A DNA stretch of 64,000 nucleotides from Methyloceanibacter methanicus (GTDB taxonomy: Bacteria; Pseudomonadota; Alphaproteobacteria; Rhizobiales; Methyloligellaceae), in NCBI RefSeq assembly GCF_001723285.1, contig NZ_LPWG01000013.1, positions 186,001-250,000 of the forward strand. Reading direction: 5' to 3'. The notes beneath the pieces are model-generated. The model did not search any database, had not been told where the DNA came from, and worked only from the letters and a program-made list of their open reading frames with translations. Shown piece after piece: positions 19,732-29,504 of this stretch. The translations under genes were made by a program, and so were the position numbers. Positions within the stretch are counted from its first letter, which is position 1; the number at the start of each line of letters is the position of its first letter.

Positions 19732-20001
19732 CTACTCCATCACATTGCCGCGCAAGATGTACTTGCAATAGGCGACGGTCGTCAGGAAGCCGACCATCGC
19801 AAACAGCAAGGCGACTTCGAAATAGAGCCCCGTACCCCAGTAGATGCCGGCTAGCACGACCAGTCCGATCGCGTTGATCGTCAGCGTGTCGAGCGCCAGG
19901 ATGCGCGTGGGCATGTCCGGCCCGACCAAGGCGCGGTACAGGCAGAGCAGCATCGCCGCGCTGATGGCGACGAAGGCGATGGAGCAGGCGATTTCGATCA
20001 T
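19732..20001 (-). CDS. mrpF: Mrp cation/H+ antiporter subunit F
   Basis: The 89-residue intact protein has three hydrophobic helices and the MrpF/PhaF signature RALVGPDMPTRILALDTLTINAIGL between the first two. Its ATG overlaps the mrpE stop (ATGA, 19998-20001), showing translational coupling. Subunit F is required for assembly of the antiporter complex in the inner membrane. Confidence 0.92.
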   Translation of the reverse strand: MIEIACSIAFVAISAAMLLCLYRALVGPDMPTRILALDTLTINAIGLVVLAGIYWGTGLYFEVALLFAMVGFLTTVAYCKYILRGNVME

Positions 20002-20488
20002 GTCTCGAAAATCCTTTGCAGTCTGGATTCATACCGTGACTTGATGTCGGACACCGTCTTTTCGGGATCGTCGGTCTCGAGACAGTGGACGAGCAGCGCG
20101 CGCCCGTCTGCGCTCAAGCTCGCGCTGACCGTGCCGGGCGTCATGGTGATCGTGCCGGCCAACGCCGTGATGGCCTCTGGCGTCTTCAGGTCGAGCGGCA
20201 CGGTGACGAAATGCGAATGCAAATCGTCGCCGCGGCGGAACAGGATCAGATAGCGACCAGGAAATTGGCGACGACGATGTCCCAAAGCACGACCAACGCG
20301 TACTCGACGATGGTGAGCGGGCTCTTGACCACGGCCCGATCCGGCCAGAACGCGCTGGTGAGACGCGGGACCACGATACCGAGGGTCAGCCCGAGCACCG
20401 CGGCACCCGGGGTGACGCCATTGAGCAAGATCCAGACGACGACAATCAGCAGTGTCAGCAGGGGATGGGGAATCAGCCTTCTGAACAT
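19998..20488 (-). CDS. mrpE: Mrp cation/H+ antiporter subunit E (frameshifted near 20260)
   Basis: The N-terminal half (MFRRLIPHPLLTLLIVVVWI to VVLWDIVVANFLVA) is a typical MrpE membrane region. The cytoplasmic half (RYLILFRRGDDLHSHFVTVP, LAGTITMTPGTVS, LLVHCLETDD) is in another frame and ends at 19998. The TITMTPGT motif is diagnostic for the family. The break lies near 20260 (GTCGCTATCTG); adding one base joins ANFLVA to RYLIL. Three bases separate its start from the mrpD stop. Confidence 0.82.
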
Positions 20489-20490
20489 GA

Positions 20491-22099
20491 TCAGTGCTCC
20501 GCTGGCGCATCGACGGGCGCCGGCGGCGATATCACCGCGTCCGCCGGTTCGGTAATGGGCCGCTCAGGTTCCCTGTTCGTCCTGACGCCCAGCACGGCTT
20601 GGACATAAGTCTGCGTGTCCAGAGCCTGGCCAGCCGTTGCGTGCAGCGCCTTGACGGCGGGGCCGGCGAAAACGGCGAGCATCAGGCTCGCGCCCACGAG
20701 AAGCGCCACCACGATCATGGGCGTCGCGGCCGCTGTTTCCCAGGTCGGGCCGGTCGTCTGTCCTTCCGCCTTCCAGAAGACAATGCTGCCCGCGCGCGCG
20801 AACGCGATCGTCATCATGAGCGATGATAGCAGGATCGTGGCCCAAATCAGCCAGGCCCGCGGCGCATCGAAGGTCGCATCGAGGACCATCAGCTTGCCGA
20901 CAAAGCCGGAGAGCGGCGGGAGCCCCACGACGCGATCGCCACGAGAAAGAACAAGGCCCCGAGAATGGCCGCTTGGCTGATCGGATTGCCGGGCACTAGT
21001 GCGTCGAGCTTGACGCTGCGCCGCGCCGCGATGAGATCGACAATCAAGAAGAGGGCGGCGCCGACAATCGTGCTGTGGACCAGGTAGTAGAGCGCGGCCG
21101 TCAGGCCATCCACGCTGAATTGCCCGATCGCGACCAGCAGGACGCCCATCGAGGTGATCGTGTTGAAGGCGGCCAGATCGAGGAGCCTGCGGCTGCCGAG
21201 CAGTCCCGCCGTCCCGACGGCGATCGTCACGAGAGCGGCCGGGACGACCCAAGGGGCGGCCACAGAACCGAGACCTTCGCCGCCGTCGCCGAACACGGTT
21301 CCGAACACGCGGATGATCGCGTAGGCGCCCACCTTGGTCATGATGGCGAACAGGGCGCGACGGGCGCGGACGCCGCGGCATAGGTCGCCGGCAGCCACCA
21401 ATGCAGCGGTACGAAGGCCGCCTTGATGGCAAAGACCAGGAGCAGCAACAGCGCCCCGGTCTGCAGCAGCGCCTGGTCGGCTTGCGCCGTGTCGCCCACC
21501 TTGACGGCAAGATCCGCGAAATTGAGCGTGCCGGTAACGCCGTAGATCAGTCCAACGGCGATCAGGAACAAGGACGATGCAATGAGATTGATGGCGACGT
21601 ATTGGAAGCCGGCGCGCAGGCGCTTGGGTCCGCCGCCATGGAGCATCAACCCGTACGACGCGATGAGCATCACCTCGAAGAAGACGAAGAGGTTGAACAG
21701 GTCCCCCGTGAGGAAGGCGCCGTTCAGGCCCAGAAGCTGGAAGTGAAACAACGCGTGGAAGTGCCGCCCGCCTCTGTCCCAGCCGGCGATGGCGTAGAGC
21801 AGGACCGCAAGGGCAAGCCCCGCGGTGAGGACGAGCATGGTGGTGGAGAGCCGGTCGAGCACCAGCACGATGCCGTATGGGGCGGGCCATGCGCCCAGCC
21901 GGTAGGCGTCCGTCTCGCCGTCGCTCACCGCGTTGTAGAGAAACAGCGCGATGCCCAGCAGGGCTACCGTGGAGGCGACCGAAAGGACGCGCTGCATTTC
22001 GATGTCGCGCCGGCGCACCAGGATCATGATCGCGGCGGTGATCGCGGGCAGGATGGTCGGCGCGATGATCCAGCTCGTTGCGAGCGGCAAATCCGTCAT
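20491..22099 (-). CDS. mrpD: Mrp cation/H+ antiporter subunit D (two frame breaks, near 21355 and 20935)
   Basis: MrpD is homologous to the NuoL/M/N proton-pumping subunits of complex I and forms one of the ion paths. Three consecutive segments in different frames make one protein: MTDLPLATSWIIAPTILPAI to WWLPATYAAASAPVA, then ALFAIMTKVGAYAII to GALFFLVAIA, then VVGLPPLSGFVGKLMVLDAT to the stop at 20491. Key motifs are present, including FVPLHWWLPATYAAA (lysine/histidine channel region), LFAIMTKVGAYAI and GLPPLSGFVGK. Each break is a single-base change. The start overlaps the mrpC stop by four bases. Confidence 0.82.
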
Positions 22100-22449
22100 G
22101 TGTCGGACTCCGTCTCGCCGGGGACGTCATCCTCCGGAATGTCCGCCGTGTCGGTCGCGGTCTCGAGGAAGCCGCGCAGCGCAAGCACGACGATCAAGGC
22201 CGTCATGCCGAACGAGATGACGATGGCCGTCAGCACCAGAGCTTGCGGCAGAGGGTCGGTGTAGGAGCCGGCGCCGTCGATGATCGGCGGCTTGTCCACG
22301 ACCAGCCGGCCCGACGAAAACAGGAAGATGTTGATCGCGTAGGACAGCAGGGTCAGCCCGACCACGATCGGGAAGGTCCGTTGCTGGAGGATCAGATAGA
22401 CGGCGGCGGCCGTCATCAATCCGATTGCGCTGGCGACGATGAGCTCCAT
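22096..22449 (-). CDS. mrpC: Mrp cation/H+ antiporter subunit C
   Basis: The 117-residue protein is homologous to NuoK of complex I, with three transmembrane helices and the PIVVGLTLLSYAINIFLFSS and PLPQALVLTAIVISFG motifs. It is intact. It begins one base after the mrpA stop and overlaps the mrpD start, so the three are tightly coupled. Confidence 0.93.
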   Translation of the reverse strand: MELIVASAIGLMTAAAVYLILQQRTFPIVVGLTLLSYAINIFLFSSGRLVVDKPPIIDGAGSYTDPLPQALVLTAIVISFGMTALIVVLALRGFLETATDTADIPEDDVPGETESDT

Positions 22450-22450
22450 G

Positions 22451-25309
22451 TCAGCGCTCCCCGTTGTTCGCGCCGACGACCCGGCCGTCCTTCAGGGGCA
22501 CGTCCATGGGCCCTTTGGGAACGGGTTCGGGCTCGGCGCGCGACTCGATGCGGGAGATCTCGGCGAGCGACAGCATGACGACGCCGACCACGGCCAGGAA
22601 CACGCCGAGATCGAAGGACATGGCGGATGCGAGCTCGAATTCGCCGACGATGGGTAGGTGGACATGAGTGTAGGTGCTGGTCAGGAAGGGCCAGCCGAAG
22701 ATCAGCGAGACGACGCCGGTCAGTCCCGCGATCAGGACGCCGGTCCCGATCAGGACCTGGCTATCCAAGCGCATCCGCGCCGCGGCCCAGTTATAGCCGC
22801 TCGCGACGTATTGCATGATGAGCGCGATCGCGACGATCAGACCCGCGACGAAGCCGCCGCCCGGCTCGTTATGGCCACGCAGGAAGACGAAGGCCGCCAC
22901 CACGAGGGCCAGCGGAAACAGGACGCGGGTCGCAATCACCAGCATCATCGGATGGGCGTTGACGCTCTGTTCGCGGTCGCTGCGGAGGGAGGCAAGCGTG
23001 CGGGCCGCCGCGCCCCGCAGGGCGTTGTCCAGCAAAGCGTAGATCGTGATCGCAGCGATGCTGAGAACGATGATCTCGCCATAGGTGTCAAAGCCGCGGA
23101 AGTCGACGAGGATCACGTTCACGACGTTGGTGCCGCCGCCGCCGGGCTTGGCCTCGGCCAGGTAGTAGTCCGAGATCGTCTGAAAATCGCGCGTCAGGAT
23201 CGCATAGGCGAGGGCGGCAACGCCAAGGCCCACGGCTGCGGCGACCAGGCCCCGGCTGAACCGCCCGCCGGTACTGATCTCTTGCGGGGAGGTTTGGGGC
23301 ACGAGATTGAGTGCCAGCAGCAGCAGGATCGTCGTGACGATATCGACGGAGATCTGCGTCAACGACAGATCGGGTGCGGAGAACTGGAGGAAGAACAAGG
23401 CCGCGATCAAGCCGACGCCGCTGGTCAGGATCAGGGACAGCAATCTGTTCTGGTGCCAGAACAGCAGCGAGATGCACAGGGTCGCGAGCACGACCCAGGC
23501 GGCGGTGGCGGGGAAGCCCGCCGGGATGACCGCGCGGCTTCCCGGTTCGTGCGGGGCATCGAAGAAGGCCGCGGCGCCGACTGCAAGGATCGTCACCAGA
23601 ATGATGCCCGCATAGCGGGAGAACGAACCGTTGTGGGTCGCGTTCGTGAAGGCGCGCGCGCCGCGGACAAGGCCGGAAATGCCTGCGTCGAAGACGCTCT
23701 TCGCATCCATCCCGGCGAAGACGAGCCGCAGCTGGTCGGCCGCGTTGTAGGCCCGGAACAGCAGCGCGCCGCCGATAAGGGCGATGGCACTCATGAGCAG
23801 CGCCGGCGTGAAGCCATGCCAAAGTGCCAGGTGATATTCGGGCAGCGCCGTGCCGACGACCGCAAGCGCGGTGCGTTCGACGATGCGCCCGCGGTCTGCT
23901 CGGGGAACAGACCGATGACGACCACGAGTGTCGCCAGGATGGCGACGGGCAGCCACATGCCGAACGGCGGATCGTGGGGCTTCTTCGGATAGTCGTCCCG
24001 AACGGGGCCCAAGAATGTGCTGATAGCGAAGCGGTAGGAATACGCCGCCGAGATCAGCGCCGCCAACGTCACAAGGGTGGGGAACACCCAATGGTGCCCG
24101 CCATAGACCGTGTGCGCGGCTTCCTCCAGCATCATCTCCTTGGAGAGGAAGCCGTTGAAGAACGGAATGCCGGCCATGGACGCCGCGGCGATGAGCGCGA
24201 GCGTCGCGGTGATCGGCATGAGCGTCATCAGTCCGCCGAGCTTGCGGATATCGCGCGTGCCGGCTTCGTGATCGACGATCCCGGCGCTCATGAAGAGCGC
24301 GGCCTTGAACGTGGCGTGGTTGAGGATATGGAACATCGCGGCGACGACGGCGAGCGGCGTGGCAAATCCCAGCAGCATCGTCGTCAGGCCGAGATGGCTG
24401 ACCGTGGAGTAGGCGAGCAGCGCCTTGAGATCGTCCCGGAACAGCGCGATCCAAGCGGCGATCAGCATCGTGATGAGGCCCACCGGGGCGACGATCAGGA
24501 ACCACGCATCGGCCGGCGAAAACACGGGCCAGAGCCGGGCCATCAAGAACAGGCCCGCTTTCACCATGGTCGCCGAATGCAGATAGGCCGAGACCGGTGT
24601 CGGCGCGGCCATGGCGTGCGGCAGCCAGAAATGGAAGGGGAACTGTGCGGACTTGGTGAACGCGCCGAGCAGGATCAGGAGCAGCGCGGGCAGGAACAGC
24701 GGCGATGCGCGAACGGCCTCGCCGCGCTGAAGAATCTCGGTGATCTCGTAGCTGCCAGCGATATGCCCCAAGATCAGCATGCCGGCCATCAGCGCCAGCC
24801 CGCCGCTGCCGGTGACGATGAGCGCTATCCGCGCGCCCTGACGGGACTCGGGCAGGTGCCGCCAATAGCCGATGAGCAGAAACGAGGTGAGGCTCGTCAG
24901 CTCCCAGAACACGATGAGCAGCAGGATGTTGTCGCTCAGGACAATGCCGACCATCGCGCCTTGGAACAGCAGCAAATAGAAATAGAGCAGGCTGAGCGAA
25001 TCCTTCGAGCCGAGATAGTAACGGGCGTAGAGGATGATCAGCAGCCCGATTCCGAGAATCAGTGTGGCGAAGAACAGCCCCAGCCCATCGAGGAAAAACG
25101 AAAACGACAGCCCGATCGCGGGCAGCCACGGAACGCCCCACGTGACGACCGTGCCGTCATAGACCGCGGGCGCTGGACAGGACGAGCGCTAAGGCCGTCA
25201 GGGTGACGGCGCCCGCAGCAAGGGCACAAATGTCGCGCCCAAGTCGGTCCGCCAGCAGGGGAACAACCGCGCCGAGAAACGGCGTGAGCGTGGCAAAGGC
25301 AAGGAGCAT
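22451..25309 (-). CDS. mrpA: Mrp cation/H+ antiporter subunit A fused to subunit B (two frame breaks, near 25165 and 23885)
   Basis: The largest antiporter subunit, related to NuoL. I place the start at ATG 25309 (MLLAFATLTPFLGAVVPLLA). The frame breaks after SSAR near 25165, resumes as AVYDGTVVTWGVPWLP and runs through KSAQFPFHFWLPHAMAAPTP, ATFKAALFMSAG and GIPFFNGFLSKE. It breaks again near 23885 (EQTAG), and continues as RIVERTALAVVG. The C-terminal part holds the NuoJ-like region and then the MrpB domain (RGHNEPGGGFVAGLIVAIAL), so A and B are fused, as in rhizobial PhaAB. About 950 residues when repaired. First gene of the operon. Confidence 0.85.
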
Positions 25310-25401
25310 CCGTGAGACTACCGGGTGTTATGGGGAGGGCGGCCACTCGGGACGGAGACGACCCAATGAGGTTCGTGTGATGTCATCCAAACATAGACGT
25401 A

Positions 25402-26640
25402 TCAAGGCGGAAAGTCGCCGGAAACCGGATTCGCACTACCCCTCCGCACCCGGTGCACCATAGAGCCAATCGAGCTGCGCAAGGTGGCCGTTTCCCCCCG
25501 GAGGCCGAGAATCGCATTCCGTGAAATGCGAAAAACATCGCCGAGAATCGTATCGCCCATGTGATAGGCGCGGCCAAGGCGCCGCGAGGTCTGCTGAATG
25601 CGTCGCGCACGCGGGCGGCGTATTGTCTCGTACGCCCGGTAGGCCGCCGCCGGCCGTTCGCGCGCGGCGCCCATGAGTGCGGCCAGTTTGGCGGCGTCCT
25701 CGATGGCGAGGCCGGCGCCTTGTGCGAGGTAAGGCAGGACCGGGTGGGCCGCGTCGCCGAGGAGCACGGCCGCGCCGCGATGCCATTGCGGCAAGGGCTG
25801 CAAGGCGAACAGCGACCAGGCCCGCCAGTCGGGCGCGGCCTCCAGCAGGCCGAGCGGCGCATCGCACCAACGGGCGAAAGCACCGAGCACGGTTTCGCGC
25901 GGGGCCGACCGGTTCCAACCCTGTTCCTCGTGGCCCGATTCGGTTACGGCCACAACGTTGAGCGCTGCGCCGCCCCGAACCGGATAGTGGACGACGTGGC
26001 CGCGCGGGCCGAGCCAGAGCCCGACGACCGGGGCCGAGAAGGGCTCCGGCAGCGTCTCGCGCGGCAGGAGGCTGCGAAAGGCGGTCGCTCCGGTGAAGGA
26101 CGGCGCCGTGCCGGGGGCGACCCATCGGCGCACCGTGGACCAGAGCCCGTCTGCGCCGATCAGGCGCGGCGCTTGCAGGGTCTCGCCGCCCGGACCGGCG
26201 ATGCCGGCGCCATCCGCGCCGTCGACGTCGTCGATTTGGGCGACCGTGAAGTTCGGTGTCAGAGCGATGCGCTCGCCAGTGGCGGCGACGGTCCTCAAGG
26301 CCTTATGCAGATCGGCCCGATGCACGGTGATGTAAGGTGCGCCATAGCGGCGCTCCGCCACCGCGCCCAGGGGAACAGTCGCAATCTTCTTGCCGCTCAT
26401 CCCGTCGAAGAGCCAGACGGCGTCGGGGCGGAATGTTTGCGGGAGAAGCGGGTCGAGCACGCCCAGCGCACGGAGAATCCGCGTGACGTTCGGGCCGAGC
26501 TGAATGCCCGCGCCGCTTTCCTCGGTGAAGGCGGAACGTTCGAGGACGTGCGTGTCGAGGCCCGCGCGGTCCAGCGCTATCGCGGTCGTCAGTCCACCAA
26601 TGCCGCCGCCTGCAATCAGGACGGGCCGAGGCGTTGTCAT
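25402..26640 (-). CDS. FAD-dependent monooxygenase (salicylate/3-hydroxybenzoate hydroxylase-like)
   Basis: This is a 412-residue class A flavoprotein monooxygenase. The Rossmann motif GGGIGGLTTAIALDRAGL is at residues 10-27, the DG fingerprint appears as IGADGLWSTVRRWV, and the second FAD motif as GDAAHPVLPYLAQGAGLAIEDA. These enzymes hydroxylate an aromatic ring using NAD(P)H and O2. The substrate is not readable. It lies 12 bp downstream of the zinc-finger gene on the same strand, a neighbourhood common in Hyphomicrobiales, so they are probably co-transcribed. No ring-cleavage genes are nearby, which argues against a catabolic cluster. Confidence 0.88.
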   Translation of the reverse strand: MTTPRPVLIAGGGIGGLTTAIALDRAGLDTHVLERSAFTEESGAGIQLGPNVTRILRALGVLDPLLPQTFRPDAVWLFDGMSGKKIATVPLGAVAERRYGAPYITVHRADLHKALRTVAATGERIALTPNFTVAQIDDVDGADGAGIAGPGGETLQAPRLIGADGLWSTVRRWVAPGTAPSFTGATAFRSLLPRETLPEPFSAPVVGLWLGPRGHVVHYPVRGGAALNVVAVTESGHEEQGWNRSAPRETVLGAFARWCDAPLGLLEAAPDWRAWSLFALQPLPQWHRGAAVLLGDAAHPVLPYLAQGAGLAIEDAAKLAALMGAARERPAAAYRAYETIRRPRARRIQQTSRRLGRAYHMGDTILGDVFRISRNAILGLRGETATLRSSIGSMVHRVRRGSANPVSGDFPP

Positions 26641-26652
26641 TGAGCCGACATC

Positions 26653-26916
26653 TTAGGCCGCTGGCGCACCTGCCGGGGCAGTGGCCACGTAGACGCATCC
26701 ATCGGGTTCGCTTTCGGTTGGAGCAAGAGATGGATCGTACACATAGAGCGTCGAGCAATAGGGGCAGATGATCTCGTCGTCATGGCCCATATCGAGATAG
26801 ACGTGCGGATGGTCCTGCGGCGGAGAGGCGCCCATGCACTGGAACTCCTTGACGCCGACCTTGATCCGGTTGACGCCTATGTCATTCACAAAATGGGGCA
26901 CGAGCGTTTGGGCCAT
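26653..26916 (-). CDS. Zinc-finger (zf-CHCC) domain protein
   Basis: The 87-residue protein contains the compact CHCC zinc site: cysteine in FQCMGA, the DHPHVYLDMG segment, and CPYCSTLYVYD. The same fold occurs in the NDUFS6/13-kDa subunit of mitochondrial complex I, and bacterial homologues are conserved in alphaproteobacteria. Its direct role here is unknown. It heads a two-gene unit with the FAD monooxygenase and is divergent from the alpha/beta hydrolase gene, separated by 76 bp. Confidence 0.85.
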   Translation of the reverse strand: MAQTLVPHFVNDIGVNRIKVGVKEFQCMGASPPQDHPHVYLDMGHDDEIICPYCSTLYVYDPSLAPTESEPDGCVYVATAPAGAPAA

Positions 26917-26992
26917 GGTGTTCCGTTCGACTGTGGTTGAAGGTCGCTAAGGCCAGCATAGTGACCCGCGATGCAATGCGGTAGACCAAACA

Positions 26993-27745
26993 ATGCAGAG
27001 TTTCGATTCCGACGGTGTGCAGATCGCCTATTTGGACGAGGGCGCGGGCGAGCCGATCCTTCTGATCCATGGTTTTGCGTCCAATGCGGCGACCAATTGG
27101 GTCGATACTCAGTGGGTGCGCGCGTTGACGCAGGACGGCCGCCGCGTCATCGCGCTCGACAATCGCGGACATGGCCAGAGCGAAAAGCTCTACGATCCGG
27201 CGCGCTACGGCGCGCCCGAGATGGCAGACGATGCCATCCGCCTCCTGGACCACCTCGAGATCGACCGCGTGGACGTGCTCGGCTATTCCATGGGCGCGCG
27301 GATCGCGGCGTTTCTCGCCTTCGCTCATCCGGAAAGGGTCCGCAGCATCGTTTTCGGCGGGCTCGGGATTCACATGGTCCGGGGCATGGTAGGCGCGGGG
27401 CCCTTGGCAGCCGCCCTGGAGGCGCCCAAGCTCGAAGACGTGACCAACGACACCGCGCGCAGCTTTCGCATCTTCGCCGAGCAGACCAAGAGCGACCTCA
27501 AGGCGCTCGCGGCTTGTATGCGCGGTCCGCGCGAGAAGGTTCCGCCGGAGAAGCTCGGCGCCTTGACGGTTCCCGTCCTTGTTGCTGTCGGCAGCAAAGA
27601 TGTGATCGGCGGATCGGGCGCCGCGCTTGCGGAATTGATTCCGAATGCCCAGTTCCTAGAGATCGTCGGCCGCGACCATATGAAGGCCGTGGGCGACAAG
27701 CAGTTCAAGCAGGGCGTGCTCGCGTTTCTGGCGTCGCGGCCCTGA
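26993..27745 (+). CDS. Alpha/beta hydrolase
   Basis: A 250-residue alpha/beta-hydrolase fold enzyme. The oxyanion HG motif is in LLIHGFASNAATNW, the nucleophile serine is in GYSMGARIAA, the acid is probably in the VAVGSKDVIGG segment, and the catalytic histidine is in VGRDHMKAVG. The DNRGHGQSEKLYDP motif is typical of the esterase/haloperoxidase-like branch. The substrate is unknown. It precedes cysE and DUF3126, a conserved run, but the 94-bp gap to cysE leaves room for a separate promoter. Confidence 0.9.
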   Translation: MQSFDSDGVQIAYLDEGAGEPILLIHGFASNAATNWVDTQWVRALTQDGRRVIALDNRGHGQSEKLYDPARYGAPEMADDAIRLLDHLEIDRVDVLGYSMGARIAAFLAFAHPERVRSIVFGGLGIHMVRGMVGAGPLAAALEAPKLEDVTNDTARSFRIFAEQTKSDLKALAACMRGPREKVPPEKLGALTVPVLVAVGSKDVIGGSGAALAELIPNAQFLEIVGRDHMKAVGDKQFKQGVLAFLASRP

Positions 27746-27839
27746 ACGCCCGATTTGCCAAAAGGGCGGCCCGCGCTAGACGAACTGAAACGATCCTGCT
27801 ACGGGGGCTCAACCGAGGGGAACCCCGAAGAGGTGAACC

Positions 27840-28682
27840 ATGAACAAGCCGGCAGTCGCGGCACAGCCGCAAGTCGAAAACTGGGATCCGATCTGGAGCC
27901 AGGTGCGGCGCGAGGCCGAAGAGGTCAGCGCGGCCGAACCCGCGCTCGGCGGGTTTCTCTATGCTTCGATTCTGAGCCATAGCCGTTTCGAGGACGCGGT
28001 GATCCACCGTCTCGCGCGCCGTCTGCAGCACGCGGTGCTCGATCCGGGCCTGATCCACAAGACCTTTCACGAGAGTCTCGAGCAGGACCCCACGCTCGGC
28101 GAGGACTTCCGCGCCGACGCCATGGCCTGGATCCAACGCGACCCGGCTTGCGACCGGCTGATCGAGCCGCTCATCTATTTCAAGGGCTATCATGCCTTGC
28201 AGACCCACCGCATCGGCCACCGGCTGTGGAAAGCGGGCCGCAAGGATTTCGCGCTCTACCTCCAGAGCCTCGTGTCGCGGTTTCTGCAGGTGGACATTCA
28301 TCCTGCGGCGCGGATTGGCCGCGGAATCATGATCGATCATGCCACCGGGATCGTGATCGGCGAGACCGCCGTGGTCGGGGACAATTGCTCGCTGCTCCAT
28401 GCGGTGACCCTTGGCGGGTCCGGTAACGAGCACGGAGATCGCCATCCCAAGATCGGGCGCGGCGTAATGATCGGCGCCGGCGCGAAGATCCTCGGCAATA
28501 TCAAGGTGGGCGATTGCGCGCGCATCGCCGCCGGCAGCGTGGTGCTCAAGGATATTCCGGCCCGCCGGACGGTGGCCGGCGTCCCGGCCCGCGAGATCGG
28601 CGACAACACTTGCCCCGAACCGGCGCTGACCATGGATCAGTTCGTCCCGGGTGAGGATGTGCACGGCGACGACGATTCTTAG
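27840..28682 (+). CDS. cysE: Serine O-acetyltransferase
   Basis: CysE acetylates L-serine with acetyl-CoA, the first step of cysteine synthesis, and is normally inhibited by cysteine and complexed with CysK. The 280-residue protein has the helical N-terminal domain (WDPIWSQVRREAEE, HSRFEDAVIHRLARR) and the left-handed beta-helix of hexapeptide repeats with the catalytic aspartate and histidine in DIHPAARIGRGIMIDHATG and the GIVIGETAVVGDN and HAVTLGG turns. AGAGG precedes the ATG. The C-terminal extension after PARRTVAGVPAR is about 30 residues. Confidence 0.95.
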   Translation: MNKPAVAAQPQVENWDPIWSQVRREAEEVSAAEPALGGFLYASILSHSRFEDAVIHRLARRLQHAVLDPGLIHKTFHESLEQDPTLGEDFRADAMAWIQRDPACDRLIEPLIYFKGYHALQTHRIGHRLWKAGRKDFALYLQSLVSRFLQVDIHPAARIGRGIMIDHATGIVIGETAVVGDNCSLLHAVTLGGSGNEHGDRHPKIGRGVMIGAGAKILGNIKVGDCARIAAGSVVLKDIPARRTVAGVPAREIGDNTCPEPALTMDQFVPGEDVHGDDDS

Positions 28683-28707
28683 TGCGATTCAGAAGGGGGC
28701 AAGTGCC

Positions 28708-28920
28708 GTGACACGCGACGAGATCCTGAAGCTCGAGACATATCTGCAGAAGACGTTCCGCATGGGCGATATCCAGGTGCGTCAGCGGCCGCAGAAGGAC
28801 GATTCCGCCGAGGTCTATATCGGCGACGAGTTCATCGGCATCCTCTTCCGGGACGACGAAGACGAGGACGACAAGGCCTATCAGTTCCAGATGGCTATTC
28901 TGGATTTCGATCTGCAGTAG
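28708..28920 (+). CDS. DUF3126 family protein
   Basis: A 70-residue acidic protein (TRDEILKLETYLQKTFRM, then RPQKDDSAEVYIGDEFIG and DDEDEDDKAYQFQMAILDFDL), matching the small DUF3126 family found almost only in alphaproteobacteria. Function is unknown. I use the GTG at 28708, eight bases after AGAAGGGGG. It follows cysE by 25 bp and is probably in the same transcript. Confidence 0.82.
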   Translation: MTRDEILKLETYLQKTFRMGDIQVRQRPQKDDSAEVYIGDEFIGILFRDDEDEDDKAYQFQMAILDFDLQ

Positions 28921-28949
28921 CAGGCGCGCGCGATCCATTGGGACGGGCG

Positions 28950-28964
28950 TTAACCACTCGTTAA
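28950..28964 (+). promoter_or_regulatory. CtrA-type full site TTAA-N7-TTAA
   Basis: TTAA at 28950-28953 and TTAA at 28961-28964 are separated by exactly seven bases, followed by G; the alphaproteobacterial cell-cycle regulator CtrA recognises TTAA-N7-TTAA(C). It lies 33-70 bp upstream of the possible starts of the next gene, a normal activator position. The match is exact but the motif is short; binding is inferred. Confidence 0.45.
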
Positions 28965-28996
28965 GAATAAGCGACACCTGCGGCGCCGCTCTGGCT

Positions 28997-29344
28997 ATGG
29001 TGCGTCTCATCGAGCGCGCCATGGGGGTGGCAATGAGCGAGGCTCTGGTCTTTGCCTATGTGATGGCGGTCGGGTTCGTCCTGGCTGGCCTGCTGTCGAG
29101 TTTCATTCAGCTCGTTTCCGGCGAACCGATGCGCTTCGCCGTCGAGCACCGCTCCTTCACCAAATCGATCGGCAGCGTTCTGCTGCGCGTTCTTGCGGGC
29201 CCTGAGATTCTGATGCGCAATGCTTGGCGCGGCATGATCTTCGAACGGCGCTCGAAGGTCTGGTTTTGGCTCGCCGCGGGGGTGGCGGGCTTCTGGAGCC
29301 TTCTGATCGGAAGCCTCCTGATCGACGTTCTGCTGGCCGTCTAG
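28997..29344 (+). CDS. Conserved small membrane protein, function unknown
   Basis: Up to 115 residues, with a hydrophobic helix near the N-terminus (ALVFAYVMAVGFVLAGLLSS) and two near the C-terminus (VWFWLAAGVAGFWSLLIGSLLIDVLL) flanking a basic, probably cytoplasmic, middle (RFAVEHRSFTKS, RNAWRGMIFERRSK). I do not recognise a named family. Starts at 28997, 29021 and 29033 are all possible; the ATG at 29033 (MSEALVFAYVM) follows a GGGGGTGG sequence and sits best before the first helix. A CtrA-like site lies just upstream and two strong hairpins follow the stop. Confidence 0.6.
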   Translation: MVRLIERAMGVAMSEALVFAYVMAVGFVLAGLLSSFIQLVSGEPMRFAVEHRSFTKSIGSVLLRVLAGPEILMRNAWRGMIFERRSKVWFWLAAGVAGFWSLLIGSLLIDVLLAV

Positions 29345-29375
29345 CGCGCGGCGACCCGAGGTCCCGGAAAAGAAG

Positions 29376-29406
29376 GAGCCGGTCTCCAGTTACGGAGGAC
29401 CGGCTC
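29376..29406 (+). terminator. Hairpin after the small membrane protein gene
   Basis: GAGCCGGTC pairs with GACCGGCTC around a short loop, with additional TCC/GGA pairing across one bulged G. It lies 31 bp past the stop at 29344 and just before a second, perfect stem. Together they can separate the two convergent genes. There is no long T-run. Confidence 0.45.
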
Positions 29407-29411
29407 AAGGA

Positions 29412-29458
29412 AAAGGCCCGGCTTGGTGGGGATCGGTGGGGGACTGCACCGGGCCTTT
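29412..29458. terminator. Bidirectional terminator-like stem AAAGGCCCGG/CCGGGCCTTT
   Basis: A perfect 10-bp stem, with A-rich 5' and T-ending 3' flanks, lies between the convergent membrane-protein and BTLCP genes. The 27-base loop is long for an intrinsic terminator, but the position and the AAA/TTT ends fit termination in both directions. Confidence 0.5.
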
Positions 29459-29504
29459 GGAATGCCTCCCGTAGAGGGGGATACCAGGAGGCAAAACGCG
29501 TTTA

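Noticed and set aside
22658-25206. Plus-strand open frames rich in Gln, Asp, Arg and Glu across the Mrp genes
   Set aside because: Composition is what membrane-protein DNA gives when read in reverse; the minus strand carries the conserved antiporter subunits.
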